A DNA stretch of 64,000 nucleotides from Pseudomonas triticicola (GTDB taxonomy: Bacteria; Pseudomonadota; Gammaproteobacteria; Pseudomonadales; Pseudomonadaceae): contig NZ_JAHSTX010000001.1 in assembly GCF_019145375.1 (NCBI RefSeq), forward strand, positions 3,571,001 through 3,635,000, written 5' to 3'. A model generated the notes under the pieces. It did no database searches. It had not been told where the DNA came from and saw nothing but the letters and a program-made list of their open reading frames with translations. Positions 9,981 to 19,840 of this stretch are shown here, one piece after another (the first letter of the stretch is position 1; each line of letters starts with the position of its first letter). The position numbers were made by a program, and so were the translations under genes.

Positions 9981-10021
9981 AAAAAAAGCCCGCCGATGAT
10001 CACTCATCGGCGGGCTTTTTC
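9981..10021. terminator. Bidirectional intrinsic terminator
   Basis: A7, GCCCGCCGATGA, TCAC, TCATCGGCGGGC, T5. It is a perfect 12-bp stem, convergently placed between the acyltransferase gene and cysNC. Confidence 0.9.
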
Positions 10022-10057
10022 TTGCCGCTTGCAGCTAGAAGCTTGTCGCTGCTTCTA
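10022..10057. repeat. AGCTTG-type degenerate repeat after cysNC
   Basis: A run of CTTGCCGCTTGCAGC, AGAAGCTTG and GCTGCTTCT, ending two bases before the cysNC stop on the minus strand. It belongs to the same family as the copies at 11964 and 12427, which flank the S23 gene. Confidence 0.65.
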
Positions 10058-10059
10058 CC

Positions 10060-11958
10060 TTAGATCGCACCACGCTGACGCAGCAGCTCCAGCACTTGCT
10101 TGACGCTTTCTTCCAGGCTCAGCGACTGCGTGTCGATCACCAGATCTGCATTGAGCGGCACGTCGTACGGGAAGGATTCGCCCGGGATGTTGTCGCCGCC
10201 AGCGGCGTACAGACCTTGCGGATCACGTTCGGCGCACACGGTTGGCGAGGCCTGCACATAGACCGTCAGCAAGCGATCCTTGCCGATCAGTTCCTTGGCC
10301 TGCTCGCGACCTTCGGCACTCGGCGCGACGAACGCGGCCAATGTCAGCAGCCCCGCTTCGTTGAACTGGCGCGCCACGTGCGCGGCACGACGCCAGTTCT
10401 CGGTACGCCCGGCGCGATCCTGTGGCAGACCTTTGTTCAAGTCATGACGCAGGTTCTGGCCATCCAGTACAAACACCGCGCGGCCCATGTCGAACAGCTT
10501 GCGCTCGACCGCATACGCCAGGGTGCTTTTGCCCGCGCCGGACAGGCCGCTGAACAGCACGGTGGCCGGTTGCTGGCCGAAGCGCTGGGCACGCTCTTCA
10601 GTCGCCACGTGGGCCAATTTGCCGTGGTGGGTTGCAGTGCCATGCGCTAAAGGCTGAGCGACGATCATACCGGCGCCAACGGTGCCGTTGGTCAGGCGAT
10701 CGATGACGATGAATGCGCCGGTGGTGCGGTTGCTTTCGTAACCGTCGAGGGCGATCGGCGCGTCGAGCGCGATCTTCACCTTGCCGATTTCGTTGAGCTG
10801 CAACGCGCTCGCCGGGCCTTCTTCCAAGGTGTTTACGTCGACCTTGTTGACGATGCTGGCGATCGAGCCCGGCACGTAACTGGTGGCGCGTTTGATGTCG
10901 TATTTCTTGCCCGGCAGCATCGGCTCTTCAGCCATCCACACCAGCATCGCTTCGAAGCTGTCGGTGACCGGCGGCACGTTGTCGGCATGCACCAACAGGT
11001 CGCCACGGGAGATATCGATTTCGTCTTCCATGGTCAGCGTTACCGCCTGACCGGGACCGGCGTGTTCCAGTTCACCTTCGAAAGTGACGATGGACTTCAC
11101 GCGGCTGCTCTTGCCCGACGGCAGCACCACGACTTCGTCGCCCTTGTGCACAATGCCGCTGGCCAGGGTGCCGGCGAAACCACGGAAGTTCAGGTTCGGA
11201 CGGTTGACGTATTGCACCGGGAAACGCAGATCGGTGAAGTTGCGATCGCCCGCCACTTCCACAGTCTCGAGGATTTCCATCAGCGACTGGCCGGTGTACC
11301 ACGGTGAGCGCTCGGACTTGTTCACCACGTTGTCGCCCTTGAGGGCGGACATCGGCACGAAGTGCATGCTGGTCGGCTTCATCTTCAAGCCTTCGGCGAA
11401 CTTCAGGTAGTCAGCCTTGATCGACTCGAACACGCCTTCGTCGAAGTCCTTCAGGTCCATCTTGTTGATGGCGACGACGATGTGTTTGATACCCAGCAAC
11501 GAAGCAATGAAGCTGTGGCGACGGGTCTGGGTCTGCACGCCGTAACGAGCGTCGACCAGAATGATCGCCAGGTCACAGGTGGACGCACCGGTGGCCATGT
11601 TGCGGGTGTACTGCTCATGGCCGGGGGTGTCGGCGATGATGAATTTGCGCTTGGCGGTGGAGAAATAGCGGTAGGCGACATCAATGGTGATGCCCTGCTC
11701 ACGCTCGGCCTGCAGACCGTCGACCAGCAACGCCAGGTCGATGTCGTCACCGGTGGTGCCGACTTTCTTCGAATCGCGGGTAATCGCTTCGAGGTGATCT
11801 TCGTAGATCATCTTCGAGTCGTGCAGCAGGCGCCCGATCAGGGTGCTCTTGCCGTCATCGACATTACCGCAGGTCAAAAAGCGCAGCAGCTCTTTACGTT
11901 CGTGCTGGCCCAGGTAGGCGAGGATATCCTCGCTGATCAAATCAGAAGCATGGCTCAT
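10060..11958 (-). CDS. cysNC: Bifunctional sulfate adenylyltransferase subunit 1 / APS kinase
   Basis: A 632-residue fusion. The N-terminal part is the GTPase CysN, with [15 protein letters not shown] (Walker A, about residue 31), [12 protein letters not shown] and NKMDL, followed by EF-Tu-like beta-barrel domains. The C-terminal domain from about residue 450 is APS kinase CysC, with [11 protein letters not shown] and [10 protein letters not shown]. With CysD it makes APS from sulfate and ATP, and the kinase domain phosphorylates APS to PAPS. The start at 11958 (MSHASDL) fits the family. It is normally tight behind cysD, but here 500 bp with another gene separates them. Confidence 0.96.
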   Translation of the reverse strand: MSHASDLISEDILAYLGQHERKELLRFLTCGNVDDGKSTLIGRLLHDSKMIYEDHLEAITRDSKKVGTTGDDIDLALLVDGLQAEREQGITIDVAYRYFSTAKRKFIIADTPGHEQYTRNMATGASTCDLAIILVDARYGVQTQTRRHSFIASLLGIKHIVVAINKMDLKDFDEGVFESIKADYLKFAEGLKMKPTSMHFVPMSALKGDNVVNKSERSPWYTGQSLMEILETVEVAGDRNFTDLRFPVQYVNRPNLNFRGFAGTLASGIVHKGDEVVVLPSGKSSRVKSIVTFEGELEHAGPGQAVTLTMEDEIDISRGDLLVHADNVPPVTDSFEAMLVWMAEEPMLPGKKYDIKRATSYVPGSIASIVNKVDVNTLEEGPASALQLNEIGKVKIALDAPIALDGYESNRTTGAFIVIDRLTNGTVGAGMIVAQPLAHGTATHHGKLAHVATEERAQRFGQQPATVLFSGLSGAGKSTLAYAVERKLFDMGRAVFVLDGQNLRHDLNKGLPQDRAGRTENWRRAAHVARQFNEAGLLTLAAFVAPSAEGREQAKELIGKDRLLTVYVQASPTVCAERDPQGLYAAGGDNIPGESFPYDVPLNADLVIDTQSLSLEESVKQVLELLRQRGAI

Positions 11959-11963
11959 TGCAT

Positions 11964-12013
11964 TCAAGCTCCAAGCTGTAAGCTTCAAGCGGCAAGCTTG
12001 TCGGCGTACAGCT
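11964..12013. repeat. AGCTTG-type degenerate repeat, left flank of S23 gene
   Basis: Five imperfect units of CAAGCT/AAGCTT, including TTCAAGCGGCAAGCTTG. It runs from just upstream of cysNC to the S23 gene stop codon. It is inverted relative to the copy at 12427-12463. Confidence 0.65.
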
Positions 12014-12353
12014 AGTCAGAAATTTTGTTGATCAACCCAACCAGCATCCTAGAAAGCTCTCGGGTCTCCATAATCCAATTTTCAGCCAGTGGTTCTGCGA
12101 TGTAAGCGATATCTCGGCCTATCAGGATCTGGGTGCGCAGCTCTCCACAAGAAGCTTTCGCAATCCAAAGAAAATGAACCTTTTCTTTGCAACTCCGACG
12201 CTCCATGCCTTCAGCGATATTGGAAGGCACTGAAAGTGCAGAACGGGTGATCTGATCCTTGAATCCAAAATCCCCGCACCGCGCAAACTCTTTGAAAATC
12301 CTCACCGCCAGACATTTGCTTCGCTGCCATACAACCAGTCTCTAGAAATCCAT
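12012..12353 (-). pseudogene. Four-helix-bundle (S23 / 23S rRNA intervening-sequence type) protein gene, amber codon at position 4
   Basis: The C-terminal 97 residues match S23 family proteins: DFGFKDQITRSALSVPSNIAEG is the family hallmark. Upstream in the same frame, from ATG 12353, the reading is M-D-F-stop-R-L-V-V-W-Q-R-S-K, which aligns with the normal family N-terminus (charged residue, then L-x-VWQRS). The stop is TAG at 12342-12344, so a single base change (GAG to TAG is the simplest) has broken the gene. A shorter product from GTG 12305 would lack most of helix 1. It sits between cysD and cysNC, where no gene is normally found, flanked by inverted AGCTTG repeats. Base composition is lower in GC than its neighbours. 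Confidence 0.8.
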
Positions 12354-12426
12354 TACGAGTCATCCGATTCCGGCCCGCAGCAACCGGCTGCAAGCGCCAA
12401 ACTGCAAAGCTATTCATACCGCCTTT

Positions 12427-12463
12427 AACTTGCAGCTTGCCGCTTGTAACTCGAAGCTTAAAA
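12427..12463. repeat. AGCTTG-type degenerate repeat, right flank of S23 gene
   Basis: AACTTGCAGCTTGCCGCTTG followed by TAACTCGAAGCTTAAAA, overlapping the cysD stop codon. On the minus strand it contains ACAAGCGGCAAGCT, which matches the plus-strand core of the copy at 11964-12013. The two therefore form an inverted pair around the S23 gene. Confidence 0.65.
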
Positions 12464-13375
12464 GTAACCTTGACGTTTTTTGTCTTCCATGGAGCCTGCG
12501 CCATCGTGGTCGATGACCCGGCCCTGGCGCTCGGAAGTTCGCGTCAGGAGCATTTCCTGAATGATGTCCGTCAGGCTTTCGGCCTCGGACTCCACCGCGC
12601 CCGTCAACGGGTAGCAGCCAAGGGTGCGGAACCGCACTTTCTTTTTCACGATGCGCGCTTTGTCTTCATCGGACAGGTGCTCGAGGATGCGCTCGTCGTC
12701 GATCATGATCAGCGTGCCGTTCTTCTCGATCACTTCGCGTTCGGCGGCAAAGTACAGCGGCACAATCGGGATGCCTTCGAGATAGATGTACTGCCAGATG
12801 TCCAGCTCGGTCCAGTTCGACAACGGGAACACACGGATGGATTCGCCCTTGTTGACCTTGCCGTTGTAGACGTTCCAGAGCTCTGGACGCTGGTTTTTCG
12901 GGTCCCAGCGGTGCTTGCTGTCGCGGAACGAGTACACGCGCTCTTTGGCGCGGGACTTCTCTTCATCGCGACGGGCGCCGCCGAACGCTGCGTCGAAACC
13001 ATGCTTGTCGAGTGCCTGTTTCAGGCCTTCGGTTTTCATGATGTCGGTGTGCTTGGCGCTGCCGTGGGTGAACGGGTTGATGTTCTGCGCCACGCCATCG
13101 GGGTTGATGTGGGTGATCAGGTCCAGGCCCAAGTCTTCGACCATCTTGTCGCGGAACTTGTACATTTCCTGGAATTTCCAGCGGGTGTCGACGTGCATCA
13201 CCGGAAACGGCAGTTTGCCCGGGAAGAACGCCTTGCGTGCCAGGTGCAGCATCACGGCGGAGTCTTTACCGATGGAGTACAGCATCACCGGGTTATCGAA
13301 CTCGGCGGCCACCTCGCGGATGATGTGGATGCTTTCCGCCTCCAGCTGTTTCAGATGCGTCAGTTTGTCGACCAT
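12458..13375 (-). CDS. cysD: Sulfate adenylyltransferase subunit 2
   Basis: A 305-residue catalytic subunit of ATP sulfurylase, of the PP-loop ATP pyrophosphatase superfamily. The PP-loop is [10 protein letters not shown] (about residues 33-42). The [15 protein letters not shown] block (about 133-147) and the late [12 protein letters not shown] are typical. It adenylates sulfate with energy from GTP hydrolysis by CysN. The start at 13375 fits the family ([12 protein letters not shown]). The upstream 140 bp, before the REPIN, should carry the promoter; I could not mark a clear CysB site. Confidence 0.96.
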   Translation of the reverse strand: MVDKLTHLKQLEAESIHIIREVAAEFDNPVMLYSIGKDSAVMLHLARKAFFPGKLPFPVMHVDTRWKFQEMYKFRDKMVEDLGLDLITHINPDGVAQNINPFTHGSAKHTDIMKTEGLKQALDKHGFDAAFGGARRDEEKSRAKERVYSFRDSKHRWDPKNQRPELWNVYNGKVNKGESIRVFPLSNWTELDIWQYIYLEGIPIVPLYFAAEREVIEKNGTLIMIDDERILEHLSDEDKARIVKKKVRFRTLGCYPLTGAVESEAESLTDIIQEMLLTRTSERQGRVIDHDGAGSMEDKKRQGYF

Positions 13376-13521
13376 GGCTACTCACGAAAGCTTTCTTATG
13401 AACGGCCAGCGGGCCGTGTTCGAGCGAGGAATCCTAGCACAGCGACCTCTTCTAATCAGGACGCCAACTAGATCGAAAGGGTATATGAATATGCCCACCA
13501 GTTCGGCCGTCAGGGCCGAAC

Positions 13522-13607
13522 GTGGGAGCGAGCCTGCTCGCGAAAGCGGAGTGTCAGGCACCTTTGTATTGAAGGTCTGACGACTTCGCGAGCAGGCTCG
13601 CTCCCAC
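13522..13607. repeat. REPIN of the GTGGGAGCGAGCCTGCTCGCGAA family
   Basis: A forward REP at 13522-13544 and an inverted REP at 13585-13607. It lies between cysD (upstream side) and the 3' end of the Nif3-like gene. Confidence 0.92.
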
Positions 13608-13624
13608 AGGGGTTTGCGGTGAGT

Positions 13625-14383
13625 TCAGATCGGGTTCGGGATGTCGATGAAGATGTGCTCAAGGGCAAAACGCTTCGCCAGATACTCACCCAGCGCCTGT
13701 ACGCCATAGCGCTCGGTGGCGTGGTGGCCGGCGGCGATGAAGCTGATGTCGTTTTCCCGCGCACTGTGGAAAGTCTGCTCGGAGGCCTCGCCGCTGATGA
13801 AAAGGTCGACCCCCGCCGCCACGCCCTGATCGATATAGCCCTGGCCGCCGCCGGTGCACCAACCGACGCGGCGGATCATGCCGCTGCCTTCGATCAGCAG
13901 CGGCTCGCGGCCCATGGTTTCCTGAACCTTGCGCGCGAAATCTCGCGCAGTCATTGGCTCATTCAGTGAACCGACCAGCCCGACGACCTTCGGATTGCTC
14001 GGGTCGAGCGGCCCTTCGACAGTGATGTCGAGCTGACGCGCCAGTTGCACGTTGTTGCCGACGTCCGGGTGCAGATCCAGCGGCAGGTGATAGGCGAGCA
14101 GACTGATGTCGTGCTTGAGCAGGGTTTTCAAGCGGCGCTGTTTCATACCCGTGACGCAAGGATTTTCGCCTTTCCAGAAATAACCGTGGTGGACCAGGAT
14201 CAGGTCGGCCTCGGCTTCGATGGCGGCATCGAGCAACGCCTGGCTGGCGGTGACGCCACTGACGATGCGCATCACCTGCGGGCGGCCTTCGACCTGTAAT
14301 CCGTTGGGGCAATAATCGGCAATTTTCGCACTGCCCAGGTAACGGTCGGCTTCTTCGACGAGGGTGCTGAGGGCAACGGCCAT
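13625..14383 (-). CDS. Nif3-like dinuclear metal centre protein
   Basis: A 252-residue member of the Nif3/YbgI/GTP cyclohydrolase I type 2-like family, which forms hexameric toroids with two metals per subunit. Likely metal ligands are in HHGYFW (about residues 65-70), HLPLDLHPD (about 99-107) and the C-terminal SGEASEQTFHSARE and AAGHHATERYG. The cellular role is not settled. The start at 14383 follows AGGAG. It is divergent from algW, an arrangement conserved in Pseudomonas. Confidence 0.9.
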   Translation of the reverse strand: MAVALSTLVEEADRYLGSAKIADYCPNGLQVEGRPQVMRIVSGVTASQALLDAAIEAEADLILVHHGYFWKGENPCVTGMKQRRLKTLLKHDISLLAYHLPLDLHPDVGNNVQLARQLDITVEGPLDPSNPKVVGLVGSLNEPMTARDFARKVQETMGREPLLIEGSGMIRRVGWCTGGGQGYIDQGVAAGVDLFISGEASEQTFHSARENDISFIAAGHHATERYGVQALGEYLAKRFALEHIFIDIPNPI

Positions 14384-14404
14384 GAAAGACTCCTAAATAT
14401 CCCG

Positions 14405-14432
14405 TTCAGAGGCGCGCGCGGCCTCGTATAAT
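14405..14432 (+). promoter_or_regulatory. Candidate sigma-70 promoter of algW
   Basis: TTCAGA (14405-14410) and a perfect TATAAT (14427-14432) with 16-bp spacing, about 55 bases before the algW start. Confidence 0.5.
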
Positions 14433-14487
14433 GCGCGACATTATGGGCGGTCTGACCTCGCCTGCAACCTTTCCAGGAACGTGCTTA

Positions 14488-15645
<1,158 letters not shown>

Positions 15646-15652
15646 AAATGTT

Positions 15653-15671
15653 TTCGCGCCAGTGGCGCGAA
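15653..15671 (+). terminator. Perfect hairpin after algW, no T-run
   Basis: TTCGCGCC-AGT-GGCGCGAA, eight bases past the algW stop. The stem is perfect but no uridine tract follows, so it may be a weak terminator or a 3'-end protecting structure. Confidence 0.4.
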
Positions 15672-15691
15672 TAACAGACATTCTCAACAGG

Positions 15692-15736
15692 CATGTTATA
15701 TTGTTTCAATTCTACCAATTGGAACAACATAACATG
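15692..15736. promoter_or_regulatory. 45-bp imperfect palindrome covering the TonB receptor start codon
   Basis: Left arm 15692-15712 (CATGTTATATTGTTTCAATTC) and right arm 15716-15736 (CAATTGGAACAACATAACATG), written here by its ends, pair at 18 of 21 positions around a TAC centre. The right arm contains the GGAAC ribosome binding site and the ATG itself. It is either a dimeric repressor site (Zur- or Fur-type sites share the GTTATA...TATAAC form) or an mRNA hairpin hiding the start. Confidence 0.65.
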
Positions 15737-17839
15737 TCGTCTCGCAAAAAGGCCTCGCTGTTGGGCCTGACTCTGGGTTTGCTCTGCGATCCCGCCTTCG
15801 CCGATGAGCCGCAGCCCGTTGAGCTGGAAGCCATCAGCGTCACTTCCGACTACGAATCACCCACCGGCCCGGTCAGCGGTTATCGCGCGACTCGCTCGGC
15901 CAGTGCGACCAAAACCGACACGGCGATTCGCGATATCCCACAAGCCATCAGCGTCGTTCCGGCCAGTGTGCTCTCGGATTTGGGCAGCACCAGCGTTGAA
16001 CGCGCGCTGGATTTTGCCGGCGGCGTGTCGAAGCAGAACAACTTCGGCGGCCTGACCCTGTACGAATACAGCGTGCGCGGCTTTACCACCTCGGAGTTCT
16101 ACAAGGACGGCTTCAGCGCCAATCGCGGTTACCCGAGCACGCCGGATGCAGCGAACATCGAGCGCATCGAAGTGCTCAAAGGCCCGGCCGCCAGCCTTTA
16201 CGGCCGGGGAGATCCGGGCGGCACGGTGAACATCGTCACCAAGAAGCCGCAGCCCGAAGCGTTCACCACTGTGCAAACCAGCGCCGGCAGTTGGGACCGC
16301 TATCGCACCGCGCTGGACGTCAACACGCCCCTCGATGATCAGGGCAATGTGCTCACGCGCATCAACTTCGCCGTAGAAGACAACAAAAGCTTTCGCGACC
16401 ACGTCGACAGCCAGCGGGTCTTCGTCGCGCCTTCGATCAGTTGGCAGTTGAACCCGGACACCTCACTGCTGGTGGAAAGCGAAATCGTCCGTCACAACTC
16501 GACGTTCGATCGTGGCGTCGTGGCGCCGAACAACAAATGGAGCGGCGTATCGCGCTCGACGTTCTTGGGCGAACCCAACGACGGCAACATCGATAACCAC
16601 AACAACCTGCTCCAGGCCACTCTTGAACACCATCTGAACGACAGCTGGAAGCTGCGCCTGGCCAGTCACTACAAGGAAGGCAAGCTCTGGGGCGACGCTT
16701 CCGAAGCACGACCGCTGAACGCCGACGGCCACACGGTCAACCGCCGCTTGCGCGAACGCGACACGAGTTGGCACGACAGCATCACCCAACTGGAACTGCG
16801 CGGTCTGTTCAACCTCGGGCCGTGGCAGCACGAATTGCTGATCGGCACCGAGTACGAGAATTACCGCAAGGACGAACGCGTCACCACCATTGCTGGCGGC
16901 CCCTACGCCATCGACATCTATAAGCCGGTCTACGGCCAGCCGAAACCCAATGGCGTACGTTCGGGCACCGACTTCTTCGAACACGTCGAAAGTCATGCAC
17001 TGAACCTGCAGGACCAGATCATCTTCACCGACAAGCTGCGCGGCATGGTGGGCGCGCGCTTCGAGCATTTCGATCAGCGTATCGACGATCACAGCCGCAA
17101 CGCCAAAAGCCAGCAGCGCCACGACGCACTGACTCAACGCGCCGGCCTGCTCTATCAGCTCACGCCTAATACCGGCCTGTTCGCCAACGCCTCGACCTCG
17201 TTCAAACCGAACAACGGCCTGGATGGTTCCGGCAAATCCTTCGATCCGGAAGAAGGCGTCGGTTACGAAGTGGGGATCAAGAACGAGCTGTTTGATGAGC
17301 GCGTGAGCAGCACCCTCGCCTTGTTCCACATCGACAAGGAAAACGTTCTCGCCCTCGATCCGGGCACCGACACCAGCCGCGCCATGGGCAAGGCACGCAG
17401 TCAGGGTTTCGATTGGCAAGTGAGCGGCCAGGTGACCGACGCGATACGGGTCATCGGCGCCTTCGCCTACATCGACGCCGAGGTGACCAAGGGTGACGCG
17501 ACCATTCCCACCGGCAGCCGCATCCTCGGCGTGGCCAAACGCAGCGGCAGTCTGCTGGGTGTGTATGAATTTCAGGATGGCCGACTGCGCGGTTCAGACG
17601 TCGGTGCAGCGTTCACCTACGTCGGCGATCGTTCGGGCGAGTCCGGCAGCGACTTCGAATTGCCGGCCTACCACACCGTGGATTTGCTCGCACATTACAA
17701 GGCCAGCGACAACGTCACGGTCGGTCTGAACCTGAACAATATCTTCGACGAAAAATACTACGAGCGCTCCTACAGCAACTACTGGGTCAATCCCGGCGAA
17801 CCACGCAATTTCACCGTCAGCCTGACACTCAACCTGTAA
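15734..17839 (+). CDS. TonB-dependent outer-membrane receptor (siderophore receptor family)
   Basis: A 701-residue receptor. There is a signal peptide of about 24 residues ending PAFA. The plug domain begins around residue 50 (TDTAIRDIPQAISVVPASVL) and contains NIERIEVLKGPAASLYGRGDPGGTVN, both halves typical of siderophore receptors. The 22-strand barrel fills the rest, ending in FTVSLTLNL. There is no N-terminal signalling (STN) domain, so it does not control its own sigma factor. The start at 15734 has GGAAC eight bases upstream, inside the palindrome described separately. With the following DUF4198 gene it forms a two-gene unit. The ligand is unknown. Confidence 0.92.
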   Translation: MSSRKKASLLGLTLGLLCDPAFADEPQPVELEAISVTSDYESPTGPVSGYRATRSASATKTDTAIRDIPQAISVVPASVLSDLGSTSVERALDFAGGVSKQNNFGGLTLYEYSVRGFTTSEFYKDGFSANRGYPSTPDAANIERIEVLKGPAASLYGRGDPGGTVNIVTKKPQPEAFTTVQTSAGSWDRYRTALDVNTPLDDQGNVLTRINFAVEDNKSFRDHVDSQRVFVAPSISWQLNPDTSLLVESEIVRHNSTFDRGVVAPNNKWSGVSRSTFLGEPNDGNIDNHNNLLQATLEHHLNDSWKLRLASHYKEGKLWGDASEARPLNADGHTVNRRLRERDTSWHDSITQLELRGLFNLGPWQHELLIGTEYENYRKDERVTTIAGGPYAIDIYKPVYGQPKPNGVRSGTDFFEHVESHALNLQDQIIFTDKLRGMVGARFEHFDQRIDDHSRNAKSQQRHDALTQRAGLLYQLTPNTGLFANASTSFKPNNGLDGSGKSFDPEEGVGYEVGIKNELFDERVSSTLALFHIDKENVLALDPGTDTSRAMGKARSQGFDWQVSGQVTDAIRVIGAFAYIDAEVTKGDATIPTGSRILGVAKRSGSLLGVYEFQDGRLRGSDVGAAFTYVGDRSGESGSDFELPAYHTVDLLAHYKASDNVTVGLNLNNIFDEKYYERSYSNYWVNPGEPRNFTVSLTLNL

Positions 17840-17851
17840 AAGGACGTCACC

Positions 17852-18571
17852 ATGCACTACGGCAAATCCCTTCTGCTCCTCGCTGCGCTGTTCACCGGTC
17901 AGGTGTCGGCGCACGGCCTGTGGACAGAGGAGCGACGCGGCAACATCGAAGTGGTCTACGGTCACGGCGCTGAAGACAACGCCTTCAAGGCACAAAAAAT
18001 CAGCGGTGCCTGGGCTTATGACGCAAGCGGCAAAATGATCCCGGTCAGCGTCGAGCGCCTGGCCGATCATGCCCGTTTGAAACCATTGAAGCCGCCGGCG
18101 GTGCTGGCCGTGGCGCTGAACAACGGCATGTGGTCGCAGACGGCGGACAAGAAGTGGATCAACGAAGGACGCAGCAAAGTGCCCGGCGCTACCGAGGCCA
18201 CGCAGACGTTCAAGTACAGCCTGGCGATCTATCAGCCAGGGGCGAAGTTGCCGAAACTGGACCAGATCAAACTGCTGATCCTGCCGGAGGTTGATCCGCT
18301 GACGGTCGGGCCGGGTAAATCGTTACCGGTGCGGGTGCTGCTCGATGGCAAACCAGCGGCAGGTGTGAAGTTGTATGGCGACTATCGCAGCGCACCAAAC
18401 ACCCTGAGCACCGAGACCGACAAGGATGGGCGTGCGCAGGTGCTGGTGCGTAATGAAGGGTTGAATGTGATTGCGGCGCAGGTCGAGGTGCCGGTGAGGG
18501 ACAGCGCGGATGTGAACAGTCGTGGGTTGTTCAGTTCGCTGACATTCCTTGGCGAGCCGCATCACGAGTGA
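17852..18571 (+). CDS. DUF4198 periplasmic protein
   Basis: A 239-residue secreted protein with a signal peptide of about 20 residues ending VSA, so that the predicted mature chain starts with His (HGLW). An N-terminal histidine after cleavage is a metal-binding feature in several copper proteins. The family, DUF4198, has Ig-like folds and includes partners of nickel and cobalt uptake systems. The C-terminal half, VRVLLDGKPAAGVKLYGDY, is the usual carbohydrate-binding-like module. It lies 12 bp after the TonB receptor gene with AGGA before the ATG, so it is probably co-transcribed. A metal-uptake role is inference. Confidence 0.8.
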   Translation: MHYGKSLLLLAALFTGQVSAHGLWTEERRGNIEVVYGHGAEDNAFKAQKISGAWAYDASGKMIPVSVERLADHARLKPLKPPAVLAVALNNGMWSQTADKKWINEGRSKVPGATEATQTFKYSLAIYQPGAKLPKLDQIKLLILPEVDPLTVGPGKSLPVRVLLDGKPAAGVKLYGDYRSAPNTLSTETDKDGRAQVLVRNEGLNVIAAQVEVPVRDSADVNSRGLFSSLTFLGEPHHE

Positions 18572-18613
18572 GCAAGGGTCGTTTTCAAAATCCATGTTCG
18601 ATCTGAATACCAT

Positions 18614-18780
18614 CCCCCTCACCCCAGCCCTCTCCCCCAAGGGGGCGAGGGGGAAAGGGAGCCGATCTGTTTGCTTTTCAACACTGGAATTCGACTCGGT
18701 TTCTCACGTCGGTGCAACTCTAAAGTGCGCCTCGGTCAGTCCCCTCTCCCTCTGGGAGAGGGCTAGGGTGAGGGGCTTTT
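18614..18780. mobile_element. MITE-like element with CCCTCACCC...GGGTGAGGG ends
   Basis: 167 bp. The left end CCCCTCACCCCAGCCCTCTC is inverted at the right as GAGAGGGCTAGGGTGAGGGG. Inner copies of CCCTCTCCC/GGGAGAGGG form end hairpins. A related copy at 56549-56736 has similar ends and shared subterminal bases (CCGATC near the left, CTCGGTC near the right) but a different middle. It contains no gene. It lies between the DUF4198 gene and hisC, which converge. Confidence 0.7.
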
Positions 18781-18784
18781 GCTT

Positions 18785-19837
18785 TTAGAGGTCGCTCAGC
18801 CCGTCAATCAACGCCTGATTCTGCTCAGGCGTCCCCACCGATATCCGCAAGAACTGCGCAATCCGCTCCTGCTTGAAGTGCCGCACGATCACGCCCTGCT
18901 CGCGCAGCTTGGCCGCCAGGCCCGCCGCATCATGCTGCGGGTGGCGAGCGAAGATGAAGTTGGCCGCCGACGGCAGCACTTCAAAGCCTTTAGCCTGCAA
19001 CTGCGCCACCACCCACTCGCGACTTTCGATCACCTGACGACAGGTCTTGTCGAAATACTCGCGATCGGCAAACGCCGCCGCCGCGCCGACAATCGCCAGA
19101 CGATCGAGTGGATAGGAGTTGAAGCTGTTCTTGATCCGCTCCAGCGCTTCGATCAGGTCCGGATGCCCTACTGCCAGACCGACACGCAGGCCGGCCAGCG
19201 AGCGTGACTTGGACAGCGTCTGCGTCACCAGCAGATTCGGATAGCGGTCCACCAGACTGATCGCCGTCTCGCCGCCGAAGTCAATGTACGCCTCATCCAC
19301 GACTACGACCGAATCAGGACTGGCCTTGAGGATTTGCTCGACCGCGTCCAGAGCCAGCAGGCATCCGGTCGGCGCGTTCGGGTTGGGGAAAATGATCCCG
19401 CCATTCGGTTTGGCGTAGTCGGCCGGGTTGATCTGGAACTGCGCATCCAATGGAACAGCGTCGAATTCAATCCCGTACAGACCGCAGTAGACCGGATAGA
19501 AGCTGTAGCTGATGTCCGGGAACAGCAGCGGCTGATCATGTTGCAGCAGACCGTGGAAGATGTGCGCAAGCACTTCGTCCGAACCGTTGCCGAGGAACAC
19601 CTGACTGGTTTGCACGCCGTAATATTCGGCCACGGCGTTTTTCAGCAGATCACTGTTCGGGTCCGGATACAGGCGCAGGTTGTCGTTGAGCTCGGCTTGC
19701 ATCGCCGCCAGCGCTTTTGGCGACGGGCCATACGGATTTTCGTTGGTATTGAGCTTGACCATCTTGGTCAGCTTCGGCTGTTCGCCCGGCACGTAGGGCA
19801 CCAGATCCTTGACGAACGGGCTCCAGAATTTACTCAT
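18785..19837 (-). CDS. hisC: Histidinol-phosphate aminotransferase
   Basis: A 350-residue PLP enzyme (fold type I) that transfers an amino group from glutamate to imidazole acetol phosphate in histidine synthesis. Motifs are [11 protein letters not shown] (residues 30-40), the NPNAPTG substrate loop, the [10 protein letters not shown] block with the PLP-contacting Asp and Tyr, and the Schiff-base lysine in [14 protein letters not shown]. Its start lies 3 bp from the hisD stop, so hisG-hisD-hisC is one operon on the minus strand. Confidence 0.96.
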   Translation of the reverse strand: MSKFWSPFVKDLVPYVPGEQPKLTKMVKLNTNENPYGPSPKALAAMQAELNDNLRLYPDPNSDLLKNAVAEYYGVQTSQVFLGNGSDEVLAHIFHGLLQHDQPLLFPDISYSFYPVYCGLYGIEFDAVPLDAQFQINPADYAKPNGGIIFPNPNAPTGCLLALDAVEQILKASPDSVVVVDEAYIDFGGETAISLVDRYPNLLVTQTLSKSRSLAGLRVGLAVGHPDLIEALERIKNSFNSYPLDRLAIVGAAAAFADREYFDKTCRQVIESREWVVAQLQAKGFEVLPSAANFIFARHPQHDAAGLAAKLREQGVIVRHFKQERIAQFLRISVGTPEQNQALIDGLSDL

Positions 19838-19840
19838 CGC

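Noticed and set aside
9770..10057. Dense repeats that might suggest a CRISPR array
   Set aside because: The repeats belong to different families, are palindromic pairs with unequal spacers, and no cas genes are near.
12211..12504. 97-codon minus-strand frame overlapping the S23 gene start
   Set aside because: It is out of frame with the S23 family match, and the translation has no recognisable content.
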